NCBI GenBank assembly: GCA_020540725.1
Contig: JAJBSL010000010.1
Coordinates: 1-64,000, forward strand
Source of the DNA: Lachnospiraceae bacterium EP-SM-12S-S03
Lineage (GTDB): Bacteria > Bacillota > Clostridia > Lachnospirales > Lachnospiraceae
Reading direction: 5' to 3'
Length of the DNA: 64,000 nucleotides
Shown here one piece after another: positions 1 to 8,274 of this stretch. The position numbers and the translations under genes were made by a program. Below the pieces are notes generated by a model. It saw nothing but the letters and a program-made list of their open reading frames with translations. It did not search any database and was not told the DNA's origin. Position 1 is the stretch's first letter. Every line of letters starts with the position of its first letter.

Positions 1-75
1 GAAAGCCGTGTGAGGGAGAACCTCATGCACGGTTTGATGAGGGGAAAGAGGGCAGAAGCCCTCTAACCTACTCTA
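1..75 (+). mobile_element. 3' end of a group II intron (domains V-VI), partial
   Basis: The first 36 bases have the hallmarks of catalytic domain V: an AGC triad near base 4, an outer stem pairing GCCGTG with CACGG, and an inner stem TGAGG/CCTCA. A second hairpin (AGAGGGC at 47-53 with GCCCTCT at 58-64) fits domain VI, and the segment ends in a CTACTCTAC-like intron terminus. The intron body and any reverse transcriptase lie beyond the left edge, so class and completeness cannot be judged. The exact 3' splice site, near base 75, is inferred. Confidence 0.75.
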
Positions 76-144
76 CACCTATTCCTCTGATAGGTTTCAT
101 ACTTATTTTAATAGGGCTTAAAAGCTTTTTGTAGGAGATGCATT

Positions 145-528
145 ATGAAAAAAGAATTAAGGCAATTGTACTTTATTGGTGTATTCATAGTCATAGGTTG
201 TATATTAGGTTGCTTCTTTGCAATTAATGAAAGCAATCAACTTCAAGATCCTGAATTTCTTGCACTTTTACATAGTAAAAATATGACAGTGTCAGAACCG
301 ATGGGTATTACTAAAGGTGTTATTTTATGTGGATGGCTTTTTTCTGGAATAGCAACAGGTATAATTTTTTACAAAGCTATAGCAAAAAGATGGTTTACAT
401 CAATGGCACCTAAAATATTATTGGCGATTATAACATTTCCATTTTTTGCATTCGTTGGAGCGATAGGAGTAATTCCGTTTGTTGTTTATAAAGCAATTAG
501 AATATGTAAAATTAAATTACAAAATTAG
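145..528 (+). CDS. Small multi-pass membrane protein of unknown function
   Basis: This 127-residue protein is not one I recognise. It has a hydrophobic N-terminal segment (about residues 9-27), a second at about 57-77 and a third long one at about 88-116, joined by short charged loops, so three membrane spans are likely. A ribosome site (TAGGAG) lies eight bases before the ATG. It sits between an intron tail and a decayed IS3 element, and the distal end of the IS reading frame overlaps its last codons on the other strand. Base composition is AT-rich compared with the housekeeping genes further on, which fits recent acquisition. No partner gene suggests a role. Confidence 0.6.
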   Translation: MKKELRQLYFIGVFIVIGCILGCFFAINESNQLQDPEFLALLHSKNMTVSEPMGITKGVILCGWLFSGIATGIIFYKAIAKRWFTSMAPKILLAIITFPFFAFVGAIGVIPFVVYKAIRICKIKLQN

Positions 529-998
529 AGCTTAATTTGAGTATAAACTTGATGAATATTTGTAAAGGAGATATTTTCGGAGTTTGATTGCTAATAGCAG
601 AGTGAAAACGTTCAAAATTGTAGGTATGAATGTATTTCCCAATCGCTTTCCGTGCTTCACGGATATTGGCATACTGAGTCAGATATGCTTCCTCGTGCTT
701 AAAACTGCGAAACCATCTTTCATTCATAATGTTATCCGCCAACGGCTTTTTTCATCCATGTTCTGACGAATCTGGTTCTCCTTGAGGAAATTCATATATT
801 CATTGCTCGTAAACTGACATTCCTGATCGGAATTCAGGATAACTGGTTTTGATGTTTTAAACGCTTTTTTCAATGCATTGATAACCATTCTGGTATCCAG
901 GGTATCATCAACTTCCCAACCTACAATGCAGCGGCTATACCAGTCGATTACAGTTGTTAGATACAGGAATCCACGCTTGATAGGGATATAAGTGATAT
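512..998 (-). pseudogene. IS3-family transposase (OrfB, DDE integrase) fragment, frameshifted and 5'-truncated
   Basis: Two adjacent minus-strand frames together encode the C-terminal half of an IS3 OrfB. The first (about 998 down to 740) contains ITYIPIKRGFLYL, the first catalytic Asp in VIDWYSR and the second in NSDQE. The second (742 down to about 580) contains the catalytic Glu in NERWFRSFKHE and the usual C-terminal YNFERFHSAI block. The frames are separated by an apparent one-base loss near 738-740, where TGG-GCG-GAT would restore the normal WADNI reading. The N-terminal part and OrfA are missing because homology stops at about 998, exactly where a GNAT fragment begins. No terminal inverted repeats were identified, so this is an immobile remnant. 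Confidence 0.85.
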
Positions 999-1181
999 GC
1001 CAAAGAAATGTTACGCTTAAACATAGAAAATGCAAGGAAAATAGGAATTGAAAAATTATTAGTAACATGTGATGTTAAAAATGCAGCCAGCGAAAAAACA
1101 ATACTTGCAAATGGTGGAAGCTTTGAGAAAATAATAGATGTAGATGGATGCCAAATGAAAAGGTATTGGATTACTGTTTAG
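999..1181 (+). pseudogene. GNAT N-acetyltransferase, C-terminal 60 residues only
   Basis: Reading from 999 the plus strand gives AKEMLRLNIENARKIGIEKL and, further on, the blocks VTCDV, SEKTILANGG and KRYWITV, ending in TAG at 1179-1181. These are the acetyl-CoA binding and terminal strands of a GNAT acetyltransferase of about 170 residues. The N-terminal two thirds are absent and no start codon or ribosome site belongs to it. It begins at the base where the IS3 homology ends, so an insertion or deletion event joined the two. It cannot be functional as it stands. Confidence 0.8.
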
Positions 1182-1204
1182 GTTGCAAATTTTTATAACA
1201 GCAG

Positions 1205-1233
1205 ATCAGGCGGTCGCAAAGCGATCGCCTGAT
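1205..1233. terminator. Hairpin terminator between convergent units
   Basis: A 13-bp stem (1205-1217 with 1221-1233, one G-T wobble) closes on an AAA loop and is followed on the plus strand by TTTCTCTATA. It lies just downstream of the GNAT remnant and of the minus-strand pip gene, so it may serve both directions. Confidence 0.7.
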
Positions 1234-1253
1234 TTCTCTATATAGTATTCTAT

Positions 1254-2144
1254 TTAGTCATACTGGTTCATCCATTTGATAAGTTCTACGCAGTAGTCAT
1301 CGTGTCTGTCTACGAAGCAAGTATGTCTTGCACGCTCCCAAAGGATCCATTTAGAGTTTGGAATTCCGTCAGCCATTGTTTTAGCAACAAGTGGAGAGCA
1401 AAGATCTGAAATACCGCTGCAGATCAGTGAAGGAATTTCGATTTCACCAAGTCTGTCGATGTACTCGAAGTCTCTAAGAGTTCCTGTAGGTGCGAATTCA
1501 TTTGGTCCCCATCCTTCAACATAAGATTCAGAACCGGATTTTTTCGGTCTCTTGCAACATTCCGGAGCATCTTCGCCGAGCCAGTAGTTACAATATCTGT
1601 CCATATATTCAGCTACAGCCGCATCGTAAGCTTCACCTGTGAAATCACCGGTTTCGAGCGCATGGTTGATTGCATCCTGCATATCCTGTGGCATCATCTT
1701 AATACGACGAAGACCTTCGCGTTCCCAAAGAGAGCTGCTTGGGTGACCGCTTGAAATGATGAAACTCTTAACACCCTGTGGTTTGTAATCGATTGCGTAA
1801 GCAATCTGCATCATACCACCCCAGGACTGTCCGATGATATGACATTCATCCAATCCAAGATGTTTTCTTAAAGCTTCAAGCTCATCTAACCAGACTTTCT
1901 GGTTCCAGAGTTCCGGATGCCCGTCAAGATAAGAGTTACCACAACCGATCTGGTCGTACATAACGATCATACGATCGTCCTCATCTGCAACGTTATCTAA
2001 TACCTCATAATAATTGTGAGTAGAACCTGGTCCGCCGTGAAGACAGATTAAAGGTACCTTTCCATTGTTTTTTCTTTCACCGACTATTCTATAGTATGTC
2101 TGATAGCCAAGATATGGCATATAGCCTTCTGTAATTTTTGCCAT
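1254..2144 (-). CDS. pip: Proline iminopeptidase (alpha/beta hydrolase, peptidase S33)
   Basis: This 296-residue cytoplasmic enzyme is predicted to release N-terminal proline from small peptides. Visible family features are the oxyanion-hole block HGGPGSTHNYY (about residues 36-46), the nucleophile elbow GQSWGG with Ser107, an acidic residue in SGISDLCSP and the terminal His in RARHTCF. The ATG at 2144 is chosen because AGAAAGGGG precedes it; a longer frame from 2213 has no ribosome site and adds 23 atypical residues. A TATAAT-type -10 box lies at 2182-2187. It appears monocistronic and is followed by the 1205-1233 hairpin. Related hydrolases include amino-acid amidases, so exact substrate preference is not certain. 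Confidence 0.88.
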   Translation of the reverse strand: MAKITEGYMPYLGYQTYYRIVGERKNNGKVPLICLHGGPGSTHNYYEVLDNVADEDDRMIVMYDQIGCGNSYLDGHPELWNQKVWLDELEALRKHLGLDECHIIGQSWGGMMQIAYAIDYKPQGVKSFIISSGHPSSSLWEREGLRRIKMMPQDMQDAINHALETGDFTGEAYDAAVAEYMDRYCNYWLGEDAPECCKRPKKSGSESYVEGWGPNEFAPTGTLRDFEYIDRLGEIEIPSLICSGISDLCSPLVAKTMADGIPNSKWILWERARHTCFVDRHDDYCVELIKWMNQYD

Positions 2145-2469
2145 GATTTTCCCCTTTCTGACAAGTTTTTCACTAACTATCATTATAATACATCTTTGTG
2201 AAAAATGCATCAATTTTCTTAATTGTTTTTCAATTTAATCCCAAACGTCAACTTTCGCATATACTGATACAAAAGATGCCAAATGAATTGTTTCGTGCTG
2301 CGCACGCCCAAAATTTTGCCCATATTTGGATATCGTGTGGCGCATGCCCCAATTTTATCCACATATCGGGTCGGATCATAAAGGCAAAAACCACTGATGT
2401 GCAAGCACAACGTGGTTTATAACCTTCTGACCCTGGCATCATACAAAAAAATAAGAGGGGAAATAAGCA
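2145..2469. other. Intergenic region between divergent pip and multicopper oxidase genes
   Basis: This 325-base stretch carries no convincing gene; short frames on both strands lack homology and ribosome sites. It holds the pip -10 box (2182-2187), a short inverted pair AACCAC/GTGGTT around 2390-2418, and on the plus strand an AC (2422-2423), a 16-base gap, then CATACAAAA (2440-2448), which resembles a sporulation sigma-K promoter. The last assignment is weak, since its predicted start would fall on the ribosome site AAGAGGGG. Confidence 0.4.
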
Positions 2470-5400
2470 ATGGAGTTATGTCAATATTCTTGCCGATGTA
2501 AAACACGCTATTTTACAATTGAAGCGATACAAATTCCAATCGTGTATAACAAATATGGAGATTATGACCCGGATGGACTTTTGTACGTGTTGGAAGAAGA
2601 TTCACAGAGAATACAGGAGGAGGCGGTTCGTAGATTTCAACAGATGCCACCACAGCCTTACGAGGAAGTGCAGCCGCTGGTGCTTCGCGTGAATCTCGGT
2701 GATACTGTAAAGGTACGGTTTCGAAACCGATTGGATCGCAGATTGTCCATTCATGTGCAAGGGTTATCCTATGATGTAATGGATTCGGATGGTACCAGTA
2801 CGGGATTTAATCCGGACAGTACAACAAATCAGGAGATTGTATATACCTGGTATGCCGATACAGAAGGCGTTTTTTTGTTTCATGATATGGCGGATTCCAG
2901 AAGCAGTGAGGAAGCTACGAATATCCACGGACTTTTTGGTGCGGTGATTGTAGAGCCGCCGGAAGCAAAATGGTTTCATCCACAAACAGGGGAAGAAATT
3001 AAAAGCGGGTTGATGGCAGATATTTATCCGCCTGGAGGGCCGGCGTTTCGCGAATATTCGGTATTCTTTCATGATGAACTGGAGATTTTGGATAAGAACG
3101 GGAACACGCCGATAGATCATCGGACGGGATTGCCATCTTCTACGACGGCGATCAGTTATCGTTCCGAACCTATGAGAAATCGAATGCCACTGACTCATGA
3201 TCCGACTGATTCCGGTGAAGAGATTTCCATGAGTTCCTGGGTATATGGGGACCCGGCGCCGCCGATTCTTCGGGCATATGTAGGAGATCCGGCGAAAATT
3301 CGTTTGATTCATGGAGGAATTAAGGAAACACATGTGTTTCATCTGCACAATCACCAATGGAGATTGGAATCAGACAATCCGGTTTCCACAATTATTGATT
3401 CGATTACGATAAGTCCGCAGGAATGCTATACACTGGATATTTTGTATGGGGCAGGAAGCAGAAACCGGGTCATTGGTGATGTGATTTTTCACTGCCATCT
3501 GTATCCGCATTTCCACGAAGGAATGTGGACTTTGTGGAGAATTCATGATCGGTTGGAGGATGGAAGTGGAAAACTTCCGGACGGAACTTTGATACCGACA
3601 CTTTTGCCGTTAAAGGATAGGGAACGGCCGCCAAAGAAAGATGCGCTGCATCCGGGGTATCCGAATTTTATTTGCGGAGAGGCAGGTATGCCGCCAAGGC
3701 AGCCGCCTTGCGGAGTATTGGATGCAGAAGGAAATGTTATAGTATACCCTACACCTTTAGAGGCGGCGAATTTTGTGGAAAATGCAGTTCCGGGAGCGCT
3801 ATATACGGATACTTGTCCTTGTCATACGGCGGAAGAGTGTGAGAAGATAAAAGTATTTGAAATTGCACTTGTACAAGCGAAACTTACGTATAACCAATAT
3901 GGTTGGCATGATCCGGAAGGCCGTTTTTTTGTTTTAAAAGAAGAACTGGAGCGTTATGGAGGTTTGAAATCCTATATTCAAATGGTGGAGGAGCAGAAAA
4001 TACAAGTCGAACCACTAGTAATACGTGCGAACGCAGGAGACTGTATTGAGCTGCGTACGACAAATCTGCTGCCGGAATTTCTGGAGGAAAATGCATTTCA
4101 GCTGAAGACAAGAACGGATATTGTAGGGCATCATGTGCATTTGGTAAAATTCGATACGATTACTTCTGACGGTGCGGCAAATGGATGGAATAACATTGCG
4201 GGTGCAAGAAAATATGAAACATTGGTAGAACGATTCTTTGCAGACGAAGAACTACGAACCGTGTTTTTCCATGATCATTTGTTTGCGAATGCACATCAAT
4301 TGCATGGCATGTTTGGTGCGTTGATCATTGAGGAAGCGGGAGCTACATTTCACGATATATGCAGTGGAGAAGAACTGCGTTTCGGGACACGAGCAGTGAT
4401 TCGTAGGAGAGATGGTTCATCATTTCGAGAATTTGCGCTTTTTGTGCATGATTTTACATTTTTGTTTGATAAGAATGGAGATCCACTGAATCCACCGGAA
4501 GTTCCGGGATCCCATGATGATCCGGGAGTAATGGGGATTAATTATCGTGCAGAACCAATGCGGGAGAGATTAAAAAGAGATGGTGATCCGGCATATATTT
4601 TCAGTTCCTTTGTGCATGGAGATCCGGCAACCCCTGTTCTGGAAACCTATCCGGGAGATGAACTGATGATCCGGTTGATAAATGGGGCGCATGAAGAACA
4701 ACACGTATTGAATATCACAGGAATGTCATGGAATAAAGAAGTAGCAGATCAGAAATCTCCGTTGGCAGCTTCTCAGACCATTGGAGTTTCAGAGGCATTT
4801 AATTTAAATATCAAAGAATCATATCAATCCGGAGATTATCTATATTACTTCGGTGGAACGGATGATATATGGCTTGGACTATGGGGAATTATTCGGGCTT
4901 ATGATAAATATCAGAAATGTTTGAAACCACTCTGCAAAGGAAAAGATATGATTCAGCCGCTTCCGTTGTGTCCTGGGAAGGATGATGTGATAAGACGGTA
5001 TGAAGTAGCGGCAATTCAGACGGAATTGGTGTATAACCGGTATGGAGATCATGATCCCGACGGATTGATTTTTGTTCCTTTGGAAGATGCGGAACGTGTA
5101 CTTTCGGGCAAGTATACTCCGAAACCTTTGATATTGCGTGCAAATGTGGGAGACTGGCTGGAAGTTACTTTGCATAATATGTGGAAATGTCCGGTGCCTT
5201 ATTTTGATTATCCGAAAGTACCGCTTGATTTGCGGCATAAACCATCAAGCAGGGTTTCATTAAATCCGCAGTTTCTGCAATATGATCCCATCTGTGACTC
5301 GGGAATCAATGTGGGGTATAATCATAAGGAACAGACGGTTGGCATTGGTGAGAGCAAGCGGTACTTGTGGAAAGCGGACCGTGAGTACGGTTCCTGTATA

Positions 5401-6123
5401 TTGCAATCATTCGGGGATATGCGGAATCATAGATATCATGGATTATTCGGGGCAGTCATTGTAGAACCGGCAGGTGCGCAGTGGTATGAAAATTTCACAA
5501 AAAGAAAGAATCCATTTGCAGAGCAGGCGGTAATAACAGCACCGGGAATGGAAAGTTTTCGGGAATTTGTATTGTTTATTCAGAATGGAATCAGGCTTCT
5601 GGATGAAAAAGGGAATCTGATTCAAACTGCGGCGGCAGATAGCGAGGAGCCGGTTGATGCAGAAGACACAGGAGAAAAAGGTTACAATTATCGGTCGGAA
5701 CGGTTTGCCAACCGATTGTCCAGGGATAAACGTGTGTGGAAAATATTCAGCAGCAAGGTGCATGGAGATCCGGCAACACCTGTATGGAAAGCTTATTCCG
5801 GAGATCGTGTGATTTTCCGAACGATGATGCCGGCGGATAAACCGAGAAATGTATCGCTGACAATTCATGGACATTTGTGGAGGGAACAGCCAAAGGATGC
5901 CTTCTCCAGAGAAATTCCGCTGCAAGGGGGAATCAGTATCGGGAATCGGTTTGATATGGAATTGAAAGACGGAGCATCATGTCCGGGGGATTATCTATAT
6001 CGTTCAGGAAGTTTTGGATGGGATGTGGAATCGGGAATGTGGGGGATTTTCCGCGTAATGAAACATTCGATCCGGTGCAAATGTAAAGAAATGTGTGGAA
6101 AGATTTTTGGTTGTATGAAGTAA
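2470..6123 (+). CDS. Six-cupredoxin-domain multicopper oxidase (three tandem two-domain units)
   Basis: The 1217-residue protein has three homologous units starting near residues 14, 461 and 842, each opening with a VYN-x-YG-x-x-DP-(D/E)G signature. Each unit is read as two cupredoxin domains. A full copper set is present once: H288-x2-H291-x-H293 and H341-C342-H343-x3-H347-x4-M352 in the second domain of unit 1, and H555-x-H557 plus H601-x-H603 in the first domain of unit 2. Matching positions in unit 1 domain 1 (H95-V-Q, HDM) and in unit 3 are degenerate. There is no signal peptide, but Cys-rich clusters occur at both ends and between units 1 and 2. Size and architecture recall ceruloplasmin and the manganese oxidase MnxG. 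Substrate is unknown; a spore-surface or metal-oxidising role is only inference. Confidence 0.82.
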   Translation: MELCQYSCRCKTRYFTIEAIQIPIVYNKYGDYDPDGLLYVLEEDSQRIQEEAVRRFQQMPPQPYEEVQPLVLRVNLGDTVKVRFRNRLDRRLSIHVQGLSYDVMDSDGTSTGFNPDSTTNQEIVYTWYADTEGVFLFHDMADSRSSEEATNIHGLFGAVIVEPPEAKWFHPQTGEEIKSGLMADIYPPGGPAFREYSVFFHDELEILDKNGNTPIDHRTGLPSSTTAISYRSEPMRNRMPLTHDPTDSGEEISMSSWVYGDPAPPILRAYVGDPAKIRLIHGGIKETHVFHLHNHQWRLESDNPVSTIIDSITISPQECYTLDILYGAGSRNRVIGDVIFHCHLYPHFHEGMWTLWRIHDRLEDGSGKLPDGTLIPTLLPLKDRERPPKKDALHPGYPNFICGEAGMPPRQPPCGVLDAEGNVIVYPTPLEAANFVENAVPGALYTDTCPCHTAEECEKIKVFEIALVQAKLTYNQYGWHDPEGRFFVLKEELERYGGLKSYIQMVEEQKIQVEPLVIRANAGDCIELRTTNLLPEFLEENAFQLKTRTDIVGHHVHLVKFDTITSDGAANGWNNIAGARKYETLVERFFADEELRTVFFHDHLFANAHQLHGMFGALIIEEAGATFHDICSGEELRFGTRAVIRRRDGSSFREFALFVHDFTFLFDKNGDPLNPPEVPGSHDDPGVMGINYRAEPMRERLKRDGDPAYIFSSFVHGDPATPVLETYPGDELMIRLINGAHEEQHVLNITGMSWNKEVADQKSPLAASQTIGVSEAFNLNIKESYQSGDYLYYFGGTDDIWLGLWGIIRAYDKYQKCLKPLCKGKDMIQPLPLCPGKDDVIRRYEVAAIQTELVYNRYGDHDPDGLIFVPLEDAERVLSGKYTPKPLILRANVGDWLEVTLHNMWKCPVPYFDYPKVPLDLRHKPSSRVSLNPQFLQYDPICDSGINVGYNHKEQTVGIGESKRYLWKADREYGSCILQSFGDMRNHRYHGLFGAVIVEPAGAQWYENFTKRKNPFAEQAVITAPGMESFREFVLFIQNGIRLLDEKGNLIQTAAADSEEPVDAEDTGEKGYNYRSERFANRLSRDKRVWKIFSSKVHGDPATPVWKAYSGDRVIFRTMMPADKPRNVSLTIHGHLWREQPKDAFSREIPLQGGISIGNRFDMELKDGASCPGDYLYRSGSFGWDVESGMWGIFRVMKHSIRCKCKEMCGKIFGCMK

Positions 6124-6150
6124 GAACATTAGAAAAAACACTTTGTGTAA

Positions 6151-6234
6151 GAATGCGCAGCTTGCGAAGCGGAACTTCGTCTTATCAGACTTCTACGATC
6201 CGCTTCGGTCTTTGCGCATCAGCGCACGTTTTTT
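6151..6234 (+). terminator. Nested hairpins with T-run after the multicopper oxidase gene
   Basis: A long imperfect stem pairs 6153-6173 with 6199-6219, and a compact TGCGC/GCGCA hairpin (6213-6226) is followed by CGTTTTTT. The second form is a plausible intrinsic terminator; the two structures share bases and would be mutually exclusive. Confidence 0.6.
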
Positions 6235-6244
6235 GTAAGAAAAT

Positions 6245-6290
6245 ATTGACCAACGGCTTGATATTGTGCATTATAGACCGTGTGGTCAAT
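6245..6290 (+). promoter_or_regulatory. Sigma-A promoter with inverted-repeat operator for the TetR-antiporter operon
   Basis: TTGACC (6246-6251) and CATTAT (6269-6274) are separated by 17 bases. An inverted repeat, ATTGACCAACGG at 6245-6256 against ACCGTGTGGTCAAT at 6277-6290, brackets the promoter, overlapping the -35 box and the start region. This is the expected arrangement for autorepression by the TetR protein encoded directly downstream. Confidence 0.65.
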
Positions 6291-6306
6291 TTATTGGAGG
6301 GCTAAT

Positions 6307-6942
6307 ATGAAACAACAAGAGAAAACAAAGTTAACAAAGGAAAAGATTATCCATGCAGCGTTGAAAGAGTTTGGAACGAAAAGTTATGAGATGGCATCTT
6401 TAAATACAGTGTGCAGTGAACATAATATATCAAAAGGGCTGATTTATCATAATTTTAGAAATAAAGACGAGCTTTATTTAGAATGTATCAAAATCTGTTA
6501 TACCCAAATGATAGAGAGTATAAATAAAATACAAATAGCATCGATTACTGTGGAAGCACAATTAGAACAGTTTTTAAAATCCAGACAGGAATTTTTTGCA
6601 GAAAATCCATATTTGGCAAACATATTTTTTTGTAATCTGCTTACGCCACCGGAACATTTACAAAAAGAGATCAGTGAACTGTGCAGTGATTATAACGAAG
6701 CAATTAAGAAAAAATATCGTGAGCTTTTGTCAAACTTGGAGTTAAGATCTGGGATTTCTATTGAACAGGCTATAGACTATATGATTATGTTTCAGGAAAT
6801 GTATAACAGCTATTTCCGGACAGTTTATTCGAAAAGTCAGGATATATCCAAGCTAATTGATATACATGAAGAAAGTATAACCGGTCTTTTGAACCTGGCA
6901 TTGTATGGAATCGCTGAAAAAGAGAAAGTTTATAAAAAGTAA
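6307..6942 (+). CDS. TetR/AcrR family transcriptional regulator
   Basis: This 211-residue protein has a TetR helix-turn-helix near residues 12-55, with the typical SxxxVxxxxxISKGLIYHNFRNKDEL block ending the DNA-binding domain, and an all-helical ligand domain after it. The ATG at 6307 has GGAGGG six bases upstream; the in-frame ATG at 6280 lies inside the operator and is not favoured. The gene sits 21 bases before a cation/proton antiporter and is probably cotranscribed with it. Autoregulation through the 6245-6290 inverted repeat is inferred. The inducer cannot be told from sequence. Confidence 0.88.
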   Translation: MKQQEKTKLTKEKIIHAALKEFGTKSYEMASLNTVCSEHNISKGLIYHNFRNKDELYLECIKICYTQMIESINKIQIASITVEAQLEQFLKSRQEFFAENPYLANIFFCNLLTPPEHLQKEISELCSDYNEAIKKKYRELLSNLELRSGISIEQAIDYMIMFQEMYNSYFRTVYSKSQDISKLIDIHEESITGLLNLALYGIAEKEKVYKK

Positions 6943-6963
6943 AAGGACAGAGGAGATTTTGAG

Positions 6964-8202
6964 ATGATAGTAATGTTGATCAAATTGATTTTATCCATCA
7001 TACTGGCTTATTTTATGGGGAAATTAGTCTCTAAAATAAAATTGCCGGCTATTTTGGGATGGCTTTTGGCGGGAATGATTTTGGGACTTCATGCAATATC
7101 TATTATGAGTCAGAACATTTTGGATGCCGGTTGGTATCAGGTGCTTGTTCATATTTTAGAGTGTGCAGTAGGATTGATGATCGGTACGGAACTGGTTTGG
7201 AATAAAATAAAAAAATCAGGGAAATCCATTATAATTACGACGTTAACCCAATCTCTGGGAACTTTTTTCGTAGTTTCTTTGGTATTTGGAATTGTATTTT
7301 ATCTTTCAGATATTCCGGTGTATTTATGCTTTATTTTTGGAGGAATTGCACTTGCGACTGCACCTGCACCAGCCTTATCGATCGTGCGTGAATTTAAAAC
7401 CGATGGGCCGGTGACAAGGACTTTAATCCCTATGGCAGCTCTGGATGATATAGTAGGATGCATTGTGTTTTTTACGACAATTGCAATTGTTGCCGGAAAA
7501 CTTTCGGCTGGCGCATTGCCAGCCTACATGATCGTATTGATTGTGGTGCTGCCGTTAGTCATCGGTATTGTTTGCGGATGGATTGCAGGACTTTTCTTGA
7601 GAAAAGATAGGAATGACAGAATTACAATCTGTTCTTTGATCATTACAATCATATTGACTTCTATCGTAGGGTTCATTTTCAACGATTATATCATGCCGAA
7701 ACCAGTTTTGAATTTTATGCTGATCGGTATGGCGTTTTCAGCCACATTTTCGAATATGATGAGTGAAGAAAGATTGGAAAATATCATGCGGGTATTTAAC
7801 CCGGTTTTGGGAATTGCAATGATCATTGTAATTCTGAATTTAGGAGCACCTTTGGATTATCATCTGATTCTGGGAGCTGGTTTATTTACTGCCGTTTATA
7901 TTGTAGCACGTGCTTGCGGGAAATATTTCGGTGCCTATTTCGGAGCTGCGATTACGAAATCACCGGATACGGTGAAAAAATATTTGGGATTTACTTTACT
8001 TCCGCATTCAGGAGTATCTCTGGTGTTTACGGGAATTGCTGTATCTGTGTTAAGTGGTCCGGATCCGGACTCTGCTAAGATTATACAGGGAACGATTGCT
8101 GCAGCAGCAGTAATTAATGAGATCATCGCTGTCGTTATGGCGAAAAAAGGTTTCGAGTGGGCGAATGAGTTTGAGCAGGGAGAAAGTGAAGAAGCAAATT
8201 AA
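6964..8202 (+). CDS. Cation:proton antiporter, Na+/H+ exchanger (CPA) family
   Basis: This 412-residue integral membrane protein has about twelve hydrophobic segments from residue 3 onward. Early blocks LVSKIKLPAILGWLLAGM and the mid-protein LATAPAPALSIVREF, followed by MAALDDIVG, match the Na_H_Exchanger fold; in these transporters the acidic residues in the paired inner helices carry the ion. No C-terminal TrkA-type nucleotide domain is present, so it is shorter than KefB/KefC. RBS GAGGAG lies ten bases before the ATG. Cotranscription with the preceding TetR gene suggests induced export of a monovalent cation or a pH response, though the ion is not determinable. Confidence 0.85.
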   Translation: MIVMLIKLILSIILAYFMGKLVSKIKLPAILGWLLAGMILGLHAISIMSQNILDAGWYQVLVHILECAVGLMIGTELVWNKIKKSGKSIIITTLTQSLGTFFVVSLVFGIVFYLSDIPVYLCFIFGGIALATAPAPALSIVREFKTDGPVTRTLIPMAALDDIVGCIVFFTTIAIVAGKLSAGALPAYMIVLIVVLPLVIGIVCGWIAGLFLRKDRNDRITICSLIITIILTSIVGFIFNDYIMPKPVLNFMLIGMAFSATFSNMMSEERLENIMRVFNPVLGIAMIIVILNLGAPLDYHLILGAGLFTAVYIVARACGKYFGAYFGAAITKSPDTVKKYLGFTLLPHSGVSLVFTGIAVSVLSGPDPDSAKIIQGTIAAAAVINEIIAVVMAKKGFEWANEFEQGESEEAN

Positions 8203-8274
8203 TCCGGACGGTTTCACAGAATAGGGATTTTGACATATTATGTAGGGAAATGAATAAAAGAAGAGGGTGTTGAT

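Noticed and set aside
2198..2442. Overlapping short frames on both strands between pip and the copper oxidase
   Set aside because: They are mutually antisense, low complexity, lack ribosome sites and match no family.
2764..3357. A 197-codon minus-strand frame inside the copper oxidase gene
   Set aside because: It has no ribosome site or recognisable motif and lies fully opposite a strongly supported gene; it is a shadow of its codon bias.
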